Shown: positions 37,937-50,703, counted from the stretch's first letter. The stretch is DNA of 64,000 nt from Lactarius indigo (GCA_025766275.1 JAFKAC010000002.1:124001-188000), one strand, 5' to 3'. The notes: generated by a model not told the origin, from the letters alone. Numbers and translations: made by a program.

Positions 37937-40900
37937 ATGCCCTCTGGAACGGTCGCCGATGCAGTCTTTGCTATTGGTAAAACCATATGGGACTACCCCG
38001 TTTGGAGAGAGCGTACAAAAGACGCTGTCCCACCTTTCTCCGCCGATGCCTCGACAGAGACTGGACTAGATCCCCGCGAGCTGGAGGCTGTGAGAGCGCT
38101 GGCCAGCCGGGTGCACGGAATGACAGCCTATCATGAACGGATCAAAGAGCTCGCCCAGGAAGAAGACAATGACAAGGTGGGGAAGGACGCATGGGTGAAG
38201 TGGTTCAAGACAAAATACCCAGGCTGGCGGGTTCGGAAGGATGTGGAGGCAGTATTGGACATACACAGACGCCACCCACGACAGATGGTCATGGGATTTG
38301 GAACGGTGAGTCGAGGGGATAATGATTGCCTTGTGTATGTGAGCGCTCAATGAGTTGTATTGCCCAGGTAGACAAGGTGCCGACGATGAAGGACGCCCAG
38401 ATCGGACAAGCAGTGGAAGCAATCGCGGAGGCGTTGTTCGGCAATGACGCGTTTGTGGACCCTGACATCACACACCCATTTGTCAAACCTGACATCAGCA
38501 GCTTCGTCTCGACGTTGCTATCGTACATTTGGAACCAGACGCGAAAGGCAGTGAAGACCCAATACGCTCGGCTGGAGAAAGGCAAGGAGGAAGTCAAACA
38601 GGAGTATGAGAGTAAGTAACAATGCACCTTCAGTGTATATTGACGATGGACCGCTTTCTAGAGCTCAGTCGTTTCGATAACGACTACAGACCAAAGGCGG
38701 CCGATTTTCAGCCGTGGTTCAGGAAAGTAGACCACCTGATGGTGCTCGCAACTGCCTTTGGGGACAAGCCAAGTGGGGACGTGTTGAAGGAACAGCTGGG
38801 GAATATCGGAGAAATGTATAAAGTGCTCACTGGGCAGGTCGCCCCTGAGACGGTCAAAGGTGAGCCTGGTTAACTTGGCGGTAACACACGTACTCGATTA
38901 CAGGGGCGTGAGACTGACGCCAGCCACCTTCCCTACCACAGGACTGAACAAAAATCTTCGGGATGCGGTGATGAGGTTGGCGTCGGGTAGAGAGGTCGAC
39001 ATAATGTGCCAGCAACTGTCAGAACGCCTGGAGCTGGAGAAGGCCCACATGGAAGACGAGGTGGTGTTCGACTTTGCGCCTGAGCCCGCGATGGACTGGT
39101 CTGAGGGGGTGGAACACCTGCAGAAGAAGACACCTGAGGAACTGTACCAACTGCTCGGGTTGGAGAGACACGCGATCCCATTCTTCAGGGATGAAATTTC
39201 TGAAGAGCTTGACACACCTGGGGAATCTGGTGCCAGTAGAGTGGAACCATTTTCCTTGCGATGGCACCAACTCGTCGGGGTTACAAGGATGGTCGAACGC
39301 GTGCAGGCGTCGCAACCTGTCTTGTTGATGGACAACGTGGGGCTCGGAAAGACTGTCCAGGTCCTAGCCTTCTTTGCAATGCTGGCGTACTACCGTATGG
39401 TGCACAGGGAGAGCGGGAGATACCCAGGGATGTGGGGTAAGCAATATTTATCGTGCAATAAGTTCAGAGACACCCAAGATGACACATATGAAAGGGACGA
39501 CGAATGGATGGTCAGACTGGGCTGGTAAACATGCCGTGCTACCCGATCACCCGTTCTTGATTGTCGTGCCACCACCTCTTTTGGACCAGGTGACATCCGA
39601 GTGTGTGCGCTTTCTGCAAGCTGGCTCGCTGGATGTGGTCAAGGTCACTGGAGGGTTGTTGCAGCGCAAGGGATTATGGACAGAGGTGGCTGAACGGTCA
39701 AAGGTGGCCGCAGGCATGAGGCTGTATGTCACGTCCACATCAGTGAGCACACATTTAACATGAGCCATGTCTATAATTACAGAGGGATTGGCTGACAGTC
39801 GGACGCTGCAGGCACTGATGTTGGATTCTAGCTTTGTCCATGTACTGCATGGCCGAGGTAAGCCGACGATGGCAGCACGTGCGGGTGCGCATGAAGGGCA
39901 GTCCATCTTTGGGCGACAGTATCTCGCGGTCGCGATCGACGAAGCACATGGCTTCAGAAATGCGAACAAGCTGTATGGTGCGGTGCGTGCACTACGGGAG
40001 AAAACTGATATATTCATTGGGATGACGGCGACACCGGTGACTACGCGAGCTGATGTGCGTATACCAGAGGTTGAGTGTGCGCGCATTTGAGAGCTAACGA
40101 TGACCTCGACCGCAGGATTTGTGGCACATCGGGAAGGCTCTTGGGCTGCCCCAATTTGATGATGCTTATGACCATGAGTTTGATGAGATGAAGAAAGAGC
40201 TAGGTTGTGCCAAACGAGCAGACAACAAGCAGAAGAAGGCAGCCAATCAGGACGAGCTGGAGGGGCAACTGCGTGCACTCATGGAGGGTGAGAAGGATGC
40301 ACCGCCGACAGAAGTACACACCAGGTTGGAGACTGCGTCGTGGATCACGAAGATTCGGGAGAAGTACAAGGGGGCTGTAATACAGGCGGACGGTGAACTC
40401 ACTGGACTTCATGGACAACACAATCTCTGGACTTGAACCGTATGAGGAGCATAAATGTGTGGTCGAGTTATATGACCACTGAGTACGACGCATTGGAGAC
40501 ACTTTCTGAGCAAGCAATTGACGACAAGTCATTCGTGAAGCGGTTTGCAGGGGAGGTGAGTGTCAATGTGCCTTCATTCGAGAGGAAGGGAACTGACCCA
40601 TGACACAGAAATTCTACCTGAAGATTCGGCAAAGTCTGCTCCACCCTTCCTGTGCGAAGATTGGACCAGCGGTGAAAGCCGAACGACCCAGACTTATACA
40701 GAAGGGTACCATCGGCAAAGCTCGACTCACTTGTTGAGATCCTAAAGCACCACTTGGCAGAGGACAGGTGCACCGATGATATTCCCAATGCGACATATCC
40801 CGTGGTCTCACTCAGTGACCAGCTCATCTCAGAAGCAGCAGCGGCAACAGCAGGCATCTACATTGCCTGACAAGGTTATCATATACGCATACTTTACGAC

Positions 40901-43287
40901 CGCATTCAACTTGATAAACATGGTACGTCCCCAAACATAGCACCAAGGAGTCTTAGACGTGTGGCCGAATATCTAATTGCTGATCATTATATGCCACTGG
41001 CAGGTACTCGAAGCGAACAAGATCAAGATGCTTTGGATCGATGGGTCTATGCCACTGCGGCAGAGGACAGAGAAGCTCAAGCAATTCAAGGAGAGCAGAC
41101 GCGATGGAAAGCGCGTTCTGCTCATATCAAATGTGGGCTCAGTGGGGCTCAACATCGCATTCGCAAATATTCTCATTATCGTCGTATGTACAAATGATCA
41201 TGTGACCAAAATAACTGATATGTGATGCAACAATCATAGGACGTGCTATGGTCTGCGCTGGATGACCAGCAGCTAATTGGGCGTATTTGGAGGCACCCCC
41301 AGCCAAAGACTGTGAAGGTCTATCGGCTGATTGGGGCAAAGTCTCCTGACATTTTCCTGAACAACATATCATTCAGCAAGGGCTTCATACTGGAGTCATT
41401 TGCCAACATCGGAGACAAGCTCAGTGAGTGTGGAATGAGGTGGAAAGATGGAGAACTTGAATGCTGACAGAGAGTGACTAACAGGGAAAGCGCTGGAGCT
41501 CGGTGATGAGGAGGACATCACAGATGACATGGTGGTTGAGCTTCCAGACGAGGAGCCTGTTGATAAGTGACCCTTGCGCACTTAGCGGCTCGTACGGACC
41601 GGACTTGCAGCATGGACTGCTTTAGATTAGATATACAGGACTTGTAGATTAGATACTATTTGATCTGTACAATCTGGACTTACCATTGCGTCATCTATGA
41701 CATCACTGTACTTCTATGACATCATACATCCGGACTCTGCGTTGTATAACGCTTTTGTACTTCTCTTTGTTCTTTACTTGGGACTACCTTTATTATGATG
41801 TCAGTATGATATCATCTAGTTCTGGACTCTCCTTGTTCTCCTTTCCCTTGTTCTCAAAGCATCCACTCTTTTGTCCCTTTGTAGAACAATAGCACCCTTG
41901 TATTCTGTGACTAGCGTTACCTACCTTGTACTACTGTCACCCTCTGTAGGAGTATAAGTAGAGTACCATGTACGCTCCTGGTCCACATCAGTTCTCACTG
42001 TTTGTGTGCCAGGTAAGCTTCCTTCTCTCCAATGTAACAATATCAGTTCTCACTGTTTGTGTGCCAGACACTCCTGCTTCACTTGCCTGACCCCCTATTG
42101 CTGCTTCAAGCACTCTCTGCATATCTCACCACAGTCATCTTTGCCACTGTGAGTATGCTATCTATCTGTGCTGTTCATCAGAGCCAAGCGTGTCCAACAA
42201 GAAACGCAAGGTGGAAGCGTTACCGAAGGGGAGGGAGCAGAAGACCAAGACCGCCGCAGCACCACATGCCAGTAGACGGGGGAAGCCAAAGCAGGCAGAG
42301 CCAAGAACAGAGGTCGAGCCTGCTGCTGGCTCAGTGATTTCGACCTCGAACGCACCAGCGAAGAGTTCGAAGGGCAAACATACACAGGAGGTAGTACCTG
42401 AGTAAACTCTGCATACTGAGGGCTGAGGTTTCCCCTTTGCTGCAGAAGTCCACCTCCGACCAGAGAGAGAAGGGCATTCCCAAGACCATTGCAGAGCTGG
42501 AGGAACTGATCCCACCATTCAATCTGCCAACAGGTGTCATCGACCAGGTGGACCCAGATTACGACGAGCAGATAGAAGAGCTCAAGTCCTCTGCCAACCC
42601 AGACATGTTCAAATATGTAAAGGCCTGCTTACTCATTCTTGGTGACCACCGTGGTGCGCTGAGAGACGCGAACCATGCTGAGGGTCTGCGGCTTCTGGAA
42701 GCAAGGGAACAAGCGTTGCGAGCCTTGTCGGAACAATATGTGAAAGCAGCAATAGGGAAAGATATCCCCGCAGTGCAGGTGGATGCAGATATGGACATGG
42801 TCATCGGAGGTGAGTACCAGTGAGTGATGGGACTGTTGTGCACAAGAAAAACTGAATGCATAAAGCAGATGGTGATCTCTTTTCCGACTCTCCGCTCACT
42901 GAATTGGCGAGCCTTCCTGGCACTAGCACCGATGAGTTGGGAGCAACCTCTCTTTCAGCCGGCTCTAAGCGCAGCCGCAGCCTGAGCCGAGCAAGTTCGT
43001 CAGGAAGCGAGCGGTCGTCGAACCGACAGCGAGTGGGCGCGGGCAAGTCCAAGTCCAAGTCACTGACTGGGAGCAAGGAAGGTGTGACGCAGAAGGGAAT
43101 GTACAGGCAAGGTAACAGCTCTGGACTATCGATGCCTGCCACAGATGAGCAGTTCCTGAGTGTTGAGACAGGCCCATCTTTGCGTCCGTTAAAGCACAAG
43201 GCGAGCGCGAAACGATTTTCCCCGGACTCGTCCACATCATTTAAGGACTTTGGCAAAAAGTGGAAGGGCAGCCAAGGCAAACGGTGA
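37937..43287 (+). pseudogene. SNF2-type helicase gene, broken by LTR and frameshifts
   Basis: Thirteen exons: 37937-38305, 38368-38611, 38662-38859, 38942-39436, 39516-39742, 39785-40054, 40116-40555, 40609-40922, 41004-41183, 41240-41423, 41485-41557 plus 42186-42390, 42446-42809, 42869-43287. An N-terminal domain of about 270 aa is followed by the ATPase: RWHQLVG, Walker A DNVGLGKT, DEAH box, GMTATP, then the C-lobe with LLISNVGSVGLNIA and DDQQLIGRIWRHPQ. The C-terminus is basic and Ser-rich. Such proteins are ATP-driven DNA translocases in the nucleus. Disruptions: a solo Copia LTR in exon 11, and four places in exons 7-8 (near 40380, 40484, 40717, 40766) where dropping one base restores the family's frame. 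The remaining exons splice cleanly; the ancestral product would be about 1,325 aa. Walker A has Asn-Val for the usual Glu-Met. Confidence 0.75.
41558..42180 (+). repeat. Solo Copia family C LTR inside helicase exon 11, TSD GAGCC
   Basis: Starts TGTTGATAAG, ends CTGTTCATCA (623 bp). Exact GAGCC duplications at 41553-41557 and 42181-42185. Removing the LTR and one duplication rejoins the exon in frame (DEEP then SVSNKKRK). It differs at many positions from the LTR of the 58-64 kb copy, so it is an older insertion. Confidence 0.95.
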
Positions 43288-43773
43288 GCTTCCAGAACAG
43301 TTCGATGGTCCAGGTGTCTTGTCCCCGCACCATTTCGAGCGCTGGGCGCTGGGCCTCCGTGCCTGAGCTTTCTTTTAGTCATGTAATTACAAACGTATTT
43401 CGACCGGATTATTGTACCGTACTACCATGTGGAGTCATTGTGAACAATAGATCAAACTCAATGCATGATGAACAGCAAGAAAAAAATGAAGGACAGCAAA
43501 GATGTTGTGACATCAAGGCCTTGATCGAGGCGTCGAGTAATAAGCCAATACGCACTACGTTACCATAAATCTGCCAGGCCTGACATATCTGGGTACTTAA
43601 TTATGTATATTCCTTGCGAGTCACTTCCGTGCTCTCCGTTCTAGATTCGGTGCGGGCTGCAGGAGGGAAGGGGACTGGTGCATGGCAGAGGGAGGTGTAC
43701 TAGCTATGAGGATATATAGTTTTTATATATTGTACTGATAGGTTATGAGGGGTTTGACTATACTTAAAGCAAA
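43288..43773. other. 3' flank of the helicase gene
   Basis: No gene recognised. It likely contains the 3' UTR of the helicase gene. AT-rich near 43700-43760. Confidence 0.3.
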
Positions 43774-44197
43774 GGCGTCCAGGACGCCACACACATACAG
43801 ACATAGGCTCTTTCCAGTCTGTGTGGTCCACTTGGACAAGACACGACACACATAACTTATATGTAACACATTGAAGGGAAGGGGTTTTGAGAGTCAGGAC
43901 GTGATGTGTGCGCAGGCGTCCAGGACGCCACACAGAGAGATGACACACATAACTTATATGTAACACATTGAAGGGAAGGGATTTTGAGAGTCAGGACGTG
44001 ATGTGTGCACTGGCGTCCAGGACGCCACACAGAGAGATGACACACATAACATACTGGAAGGAAGGATATTTGAGAGTCAGGATGTGATATGTGCACTGGC
44101 GTCCAGGACGCCACACAGAGAGATGACACACATAACATACCGGAAGAAAGGAAATTGAGAGTCAGGATGTGATGTGTGCACAGGCGTCCAGGACGCC
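43774..44197 (-). repeat. GGCGTCC-dyad satellite, five units (minus orientation)
   Basis: GGCGTCCAGGACGCC occurs at 43774, 43915, 44012, 44098 and 44183, each followed by CACAC/CACGC and preceded by GTGATGTGTGC-type sequence and GAGAGTCAGGA. Spacing is irregular (141, 97, 86, 85 bp). Reverse-oriented relative of the large array at 51.4-54.1 kb. Apparent minus-strand peptides here are repeat translations. Confidence 0.85.
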
Positions 44198-45705
44198 ACG
44201 CACAGACTCTTTCTGGTCCGTGCATCCCAGTCGGGCTGGACATGAGAAGCACTCGTCAATCCCATATACACCTATGCAGAGTGTGTACCCCAGCCTAGGT
44301 GACGTGCCTGATGGCCTACTGTTCAGATACAACCAGGAATGGGCAACGAGAGGCTAGTCACAGCAGTTTGATAATTTAATACATTCTGATTCTGATTCCT
44401 GTTCAATTGGGAACTAGATGTCGACTTCGTCAACTGTGACCTAGCCTATCCCGATTTTTGGCTTTCTGTGGGACCGTGTGTGGGTGGACTTTCGGGCACA
44501 ATGTAGGGTTGACTTCACTAAAGATGGGACAACTTACTGTAATTCATCCTAACTCACGATCAAACTCACGATCACAATATGGCTGGTGTAGGAGCGCGAG
44601 AATGCGCGACTAAGTACACAGTAAGTAAAAGTACCATAAGACGGAATAGAGTAAACTACTAGCCTCAGCCGTTTGGGAGAAAAGGCTGAGGTTGTACTAC
44701 GTGAGCTGCGAAGTATTTGTGTAAGGGAAAATTATGTTTATAGAGTATATTTTGAGTCCGCAGTCGAGCAGCTGAGCCCGACCTAACGCACTCATGTGTT
44801 TCTAGTTCGGCCGGCCCGAGACTGTCCGACGCTGGTGCGTCGTGTGTGGCTGAACACTCCAACACCGTGACACCTTGAGCAGGCAGTGCAAAATTCGTGC
44901 ATAAAGTGATACAAAAATAAGGTCCGAAAGGGTGGGAGAGAAGATAGGATGATTGGCTTGCGTTACAGAAGTGTGTTGTGGGAGGAAAGGAATGCGGGAT
45001 CAAGTGCGGGATCCTTTAAGTTGTGGTTTGGATGGCCAAAGTGTGTCTGAAGAGACCCGTTTGTTGTGGGGATCTTGCAGTGAAAAAACCTGGGATAAAC
45101 AGTGCCCACAAAGAGATTGAGATGATGCACCACCGTGACCAAGACCGTGACCCTCATATCCTGTACGAGCAGCAAAAAGTACGGCCTGCAGACGTGAATC
45201 CCAACACCCCAGTTATACAGATACACAGACCAACATACGCCTGCAGATATCGTAAACTGCCTCCACAACAAAAAAAGCAAAAAATAATTAAATTGGTGTT
45301 AGTCCTTTTAAGCTGACAACGCGCTCGTGCTCACAGCCGGCTCGCAACCGCACCCACCCACCATTCGCGCGACGCCACTACCGAATTCACCACCACCCGA
45401 TGTCGACCTCAGGTCGACCCACAGCCACTTGCGACTATGGCCACAACTGATGGAGGTCCGACGCAAGCCAATCCAGCACGTGCTACGACGATGATGCAGC
45501 CGTGACAGGGTTAGCAGGGAAGGTGGGAGGTGCTCCACATTTGTTGGTGGGGATCAGTTTGTATGTGACCATGTCGTATTGTAGCTGTTTGGCCACTACC
45601 TCCTCAGGAGTTGACTCATGGTCTCGAGAAGGGAGATGGGTCTGTGAGCTTTTAGTGCAAGTTCCGTACAGCGCTCATTTGTATTCGGGTGAAGTATCAG
45701 ACATT
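44198..45705. other. No recognisable gene
   Basis: Frames of up to about 110 codons but none with family motifs. 44375-44400 has a short TTCTGATTCTGA run. The part near 45500-45705 borders the truncated helicase paralogue. Confidence 0.3.
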
Positions 45706-46311
45706 TTAATGATCAGTTGCTACTGCGGAATGCCAAACAATGTGGAGCAGGTCTACGATGAACTTGTGAAGTTCATCCTTCACTATTGGTTGGGGGATTG
45801 TTGGATTCATATATGCATCCACACCAAAAAGTTCCTCAGCGATGAATGGGACCAAAGGGATGAGGTCATCCTTGATGAAAAGTAAGCAGAGGGGGATGAA
45901 GGTGACAATAATTGTACTGACCATGCGAGCCTCGGTAGGATATCCGTATGTCTGTGAAGGGTGACGACCGAAGCCGTACAGGATTCGCTCAGTGTCAATC
46001 TGAAGACTCCAGGACCGAATGTGACCATTGACCCAGGCGTCCCAGGCGTCAGGGGCATGTTGAAACTTCGCGAGGGACTTTTGGGCCTGGAGAATGAAGC
46101 GTATGCGCTCATCATAGGTGGGAAGTGAATGAATGTCATATGTGAGGTTCTTGATGACCGTGAGCTGCCAGGAGGCAAGATGGGTATTGGCAGGAGTAGC
46201 GTTGATGTCGAAGGGAGGGACGAGATTCTGAGTCCTGAGCTGCCAGGCCTGGAAAGACCAGATAGAAGGGCCTACGGCAAGAATTACGTCCGAAAGACGT
46301 CGAGCTGACAT
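45706..46311 (-). pseudogene. Truncated paralogue of the helicase N-terminal domain
   Basis: From the ATG at 46311 the minus strand encodes a counterpart of the first about 200 residues of the 37.9-kb gene: SDVILAVGPSIW matches ADAVFAIGKTIW; YDERIRFILQ matches YHERIKELAQ; and, after a 51-bp intron at the same place as intron 1 of the other gene, IAEELFGVDAYMNP matches IAEALFGNDAFVDP. It stops at 45706 with no SNF2 ATPase, so it is a 5' fragment. It shows that the domain belongs to a multi-copy family. The two copies are on opposite strands and flank a satellite. Confidence 0.75.
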
Positions 46312-46588
46312 TGATTGTGGGATGGAGTGGCAAAATGGCAATGGTGCGCATATGTATTGTCACGGTTGCGGATGGGTCTTATAATGAATACACAGGTACA
46401 AATTACCAGGGGGGGTAAGGTTACGGCACATGGGCACGATAAGGTGGGGAAATGGAAAAGAACATTAGAAGGGACAGCAGAAGAGTGGGCAAGAGTGAGA
46501 AAATGAGAAGACGTGAACTTTGACAGACACGATTCAGAAGGAAGGAACAAATGAGCTGGCATAGAGGTTCTGATAAAGACACAGCGAA
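46312..46588. other. Upstream flank of the truncated paralogue
   Basis: No gene recognised. Likely the 5' flank of the minus-strand fragment starting at 46311. Confidence 0.3.
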
Positions 46589-47405
46589 ATGACACGCTGT
46601 CGTAGCACTAGGTATACATCAACATTGAACTCAATGCACACTCGCCTCTCGCCCCCCATGCCAGCCACGTCCAACTCACACACCAAACACACCAAACAGA
46701 AGCACAACTTGGCCAAACAGTTGCCAAATAGACACGTCAGTCAATTCGACACAACAGCACAGCAACCACCACCAAACATGAATATACAATATCCAAGCAA
46801 GGACAAACTGGACACGTCAGCTCACTGCTCACCAACACAAACACCCTGGAAGCCTCTGACGAAGAAAACAAAACTGTCAAAGCCACCTGGAAACACGTCT
46901 TGTTGGGCTACGGCCCGGAACGGACAAAGTCCGGCAAACTGAGGCTAGATTGACATATTAGATAATCGTAATATTAGCGTAGTTAAACGATTATCTATGA
47001 ATAATATCTAGGAGAGAGGAGCATACGCTCTCCTCAGGAACTCCCACTCACACATTGTTCACCTATCCAGCTGCCCGCCTCCGTAAAACTCTATACGTCT
47101 TCCACCCAGAGCCCCCCCCCCCAACTGGCTCGAGATCTGTGAGGTTTTAGTGGGTAGGAGACCACACTGCACCTAACCGCGGCTGCCCTGTGTCTGAGTC
47201 CCACACTATCCCCCCTACCAGGGGATGTGCGTAAGTGCATTTTCCCTCACAAACCGGTTCCCCTCTAGGCCCGGCAACACAGTGTGCTAGGTAGAGCTGA
47301 TGGTAAATCTCCTACTACTTAGCACTTTATTTACGGGTATTTAGTCGTCTACACGTAGACAAACTAGATATCTAAAATAAAAGTGCCCTTCTAAAAAAAA
47401 AAAGA
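46589..47405 (+). mobile_element. Possible LINE remnant with A-tail
   Basis: A Lys/Thr/Gln-rich frame at 46589-46942 ends in a phrase reminiscent of the start of fungal LINE ORF1 proteins. It is followed by a small hairpin (GATAATCG...CGATTATC), about 380 non-coding bases, an AATAAAA at about 47376 and an A-run at 47394-47405. Poly(A) after a non-coding 3' part is LINE-like. No RT domain is present here, so this is tentative. Confidence 0.3.
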
Positions 47406-47541
47406 AACAGTACAAACGTTTCGAATTTGATTAGCAATCATTTCCTAAAAGGAAATGACGCAGCGGTCACGTGACTTTGCGTGACGGATTCAGCTAATTT
47501 GCGCGACGCGACATGTCTTCACTTTCTTTCCCTCTACTACC

Positions 47542-47670
47542 ATGTCTTCCCTCGCCACGACCTTCCAATCTTCTGCAGGGGATAATTATCCCACATGGTC
47601 GTCGTGTCCACGAATTCGTGTTCATGCTTCCAGACTGCATGCAGTATTGGTTTGGATGGCTTGGATGACT
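47542..47670 (+). pseudogene. Copia gag N-terminal fragment
   Basis: MSSLATTFQSSAGDNYPTWS and following residues match the frame at 15612-15700, where the same DNA words (TCTGCAGGGGA, CATCTGGTCGTC-like) recur. It is the start of a Copia gag (NYxTWS motif), cut after about 43 codons. Same lineage as the relic at 15.6-17 kb. Confidence 0.55.
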
Positions 47671-47839
47671 TGAACCTACCGTGACACGCTGTACGCGCTG
47701 TACTCTAGATATTTTTATCCAGAGTGCGCGCCTCCCTGTGTTCGCACCACCCCTCATCTCTGTTGGCGAGCTAGCTCCAACCGGCACACTATGACTATTC
47801 GGGGCGCACACCTCCGCATACCACCTGACGTGAAGGTAG

Positions 47840-48480
47840 CATCGTTCGTCTGAGCCCCCAGGAGTGCCGCCGCCACTTGCATGTGCTGTTCTGCGTATCT
47901 CGCGACACGCAGAGGCCACTGTAGAGTGGCGTAAGCCGATGCTTGCCGGGCTCGGGTGTGCCCTTCGACCGCGGTAGGTAGCGTCACCCGTTCGAGTCCT
48001 CATAGGTGCCGCCATTCGCGTGCATCGTTCGACCCGTCTCGCGACTTGCACGCAACTGTAGAGTAGTGCCAATTATCCGAGCCCTGGGCATGTCGGACTT
48101 GCATGTGCCCATCAACCGCAATAGGTAGCACCATCTGTCAGAGTCCTCGGGAGTACTGCCACTTGTCTACTCGAGTCCCTAAGAGTGCTGCGCCACTCGC
48201 ATGCACCCTTCGACCCATCTCACGACATGCAGAGGCCACTGTGGAGTAGTGCCATCCCGGGTGCGCCGGACTTGTGTCTGCCCTTTGATCGTGGTAGGTA
48301 GCACCATCTGTCCGAGTCCCCGGGAGTGCCACCACTCATGTACGCCGTCCAACTTGTCTCATGACACGCACGTCACTGTAGAGTAGTGTCATGCTTCTGG
48401 GTCCCCAGGCGTGCTGGCCTTGGGGCGCTTTTTGACTGTAATAGGTGGCACCGTTCGCCCGATCCTGGGAGTGGTGCACC
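47840..48480. repeat. Degenerate tandem repeat, about 145-170-bp units
   Basis: Words such as TAGGTAGCACCATCTGTC (47980, 48122, 48294, variant 48440), GAGTCCCCGGGAGTGCC and GCCACTGTAGAGTAGTG recur every 142-172 bp, four to five times. GC-rich, no coding sense; the open minus-strand frames repeat the same peptide. Confidence 0.75.
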
Positions 48481-48805
48481 GGCGAACAGACTCCGTCAAC
48501 GAAACCAAAGACACGGAAGGACAGGGCAAACGGTGAGCGTCGCGGGGCAAAGGCCAGTGGTGAGAGGAAGACGGCAGCACCATTTGGGCAGCGCAAACGG
48601 TGAGCGACACACGGAGCATGCCCGGTGGCGGGAGAGGGAGTGGCAGTGCACGTCGGCAGCGCAAACGGCGACTGTCAGGATAAGTTTGGCCAGTTGCGCT
48701 GTTCCACAGTCTCTCTGTCATGCAGGGACATGCGAGCAGCCTTCTCTCCCAGCACTAGCCGGTCTAGCTCCTCTTTGCCGACTTGGTTCTACAGGAGTTG
48801 GGATT

Positions 48806-49463
48806 TCAGGCAAGCCATCTCGCCCGCACCTCTCTCAGTAGCTGAGCGGCCTCTTCAGTGAGTGGAACGAAGCCTGGTGGGCGTCGACCTTTGTTTATCT
48901 CGAGAAGTATTATCCGCCCCAACACTTGTCGATGGAATAGTATTTCAGAAGAAAGGGCTGTTCTCTCTCTAAAAAAGATAGGATCCAGGTTCTTCAGACC
49001 AGTTGAAAAGGTGGGCAGACAGGTGGCAGCACGCAAGAGAGGAATGAGGATGTGCCACTTCGCCCGTTCACTCAAAGACAATACTCTAAGGTACTGCTCG
49101 TCCCTCGCTTCGCCTCATACCGGCCAACTTGGCATTTTGAAATTGCTCTGCTCACCCTTACATGTACTCGATGTGTATAAGGCTCAGCTTTTGTGCTCAA
49201 TAAAGGACATAATTCCCCACATCGTACTTACTCTTGGTCTCACTTGCTCTTCTTGAATGACTGCAAAGCTTGTCAGGGTCAGTCTTGGTCAAAGGCACCA
49301 TCACAAAGGTCTGTAGTGCACGCTTTCTCGCCCTCTTTACTTTCTTACAGTCACTTTTCGCATCCCCGTCTTGTGTGCACAGAGCTTTTCCCGCTCTCAC
49401 TGACTCATAGTTCTCTACACATCTTTCATGTGCATTGTGGCACAGAACCCAATGTAGTGCCAT
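48806..49463 (-). CDS. Hypothetical two-exon gene
   Basis: The minus-strand ATG at 49463 opens a Cys/Lys-rich frame. A GTAAGT donor near 49220 and a TTAG acceptor near 49083 would join it to a second frame with hydrophobic and basic residues that ends at 48806. No domain recognised. Support is only open frame plus plausible splice sites, so it may be spurious. Confidence 0.25.
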
Positions 49464-50703
49464 CGCTCTGTATAACTATATTTGAACTGAATAATCTTCG
49501 CAGTAATCACTGTATTTGATGACAATCTCTGTATACAACAATCTTACTCAATTGCCTACTGTGCTTACATGTTTTCAGGATCTTATCTGCTGGAAAATGC
49601 CCTACTGATACCCTAAACTGCCAATGGGCACTTCTATGTGCAGCCTAGGGATACATTGGGTTCTGGAGGGGGGGGCGTGAAGCCATGTTTCAGGTCGTGC
49701 AGGCCTTTGCGGGGCTCGTAACTTCGTATAGTGGTTTGTTTGAATCAGAGACGTGTCGCTCCAAAGGAACTGAGGGCGCGCGAAGGTGCGGCACACTGGG
49801 GGACGATGAGAACAAGACGAACTTGCCCTACAGAGCTCTAAGCCCTGAGGGAAAAGGAACTAATATTTGCTGACTTAATAGGTGTAGATACAAGAAGTTT
49901 TTACACTGTCAAACAGAGATGTAGATCTCAATGTGTAGTGGAGGCCAGGGAGAAACCCAGCGGGGTCACAAGACAAGGGGAAGGTATACTGGCCGGAGTG
50001 CGGGAATGTCTGGTCCGCCAGTGCGGTGCGGGAAAGTAACTAGGAGATGCAAAATGACAGTTTAACCTAGCCAGCCATGAGCTATGTGTATTACTGCAAG
50101 CACGAATCGCACTGGCATCGCCATTTGGAACTCACACGTGCGACTCGGAAGTGCAGACAGTTTGTGTACGTATACAGGTCCTAGAAGAAGCCAGGGTTCA
50201 GGTTGGTTCGAGTGGGTGAGATCGTTGAAATTCAGCCAGATTGAAAGAAGTCAAGACACGAGTCCATGGAGAGTGGCATCAAGAAGAGGGACTCACTACA
50301 GGGCTCTTGATAGTGCCAAGAGCTGTGGTCGGAGAAGTCAGTCAATCGACATCAAATGGCCTGTTAGGTCTGTCCCAGGTCTTGGGGCCTTGAGACCGCT
50401 CCGGAGCCTTGCAAGAAACTCATCAAGGTGTAGGGGTGTAGGGAGTATAAGTATGAAGAAGTCAACCCAAGGGAAAGACGTTGACAGAGGATAACAGAGA
50501 CGATAATCGATACAGTAGGTCATGTGGTAGTAAAATGGTACGATTCCGTTCAGAGGCAACTCACACGTTTGAGAATGGGATAGTATCAGTCCGAAGGCCA
50601 ATACCAATGTGAAATCAGGCTCGAGGTCTTATATAACAAGCAAAGTACATATTAGAAGTGCTTATATGAGGAGCCAACGCGTGCTAGTAGGTGACGGCGA
50701 GGC
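49464..50703. other. No recognisable gene
   Basis: Several short frames without motifs. Nothing repeated elsewhere in the window was noticed. Confidence 0.3.

Noticed and set aside
43700..44271. Minus-strand frames with repeated WRPGR peptides
   Set aside because: Translations of the GGCGTCC-dyad satellite.
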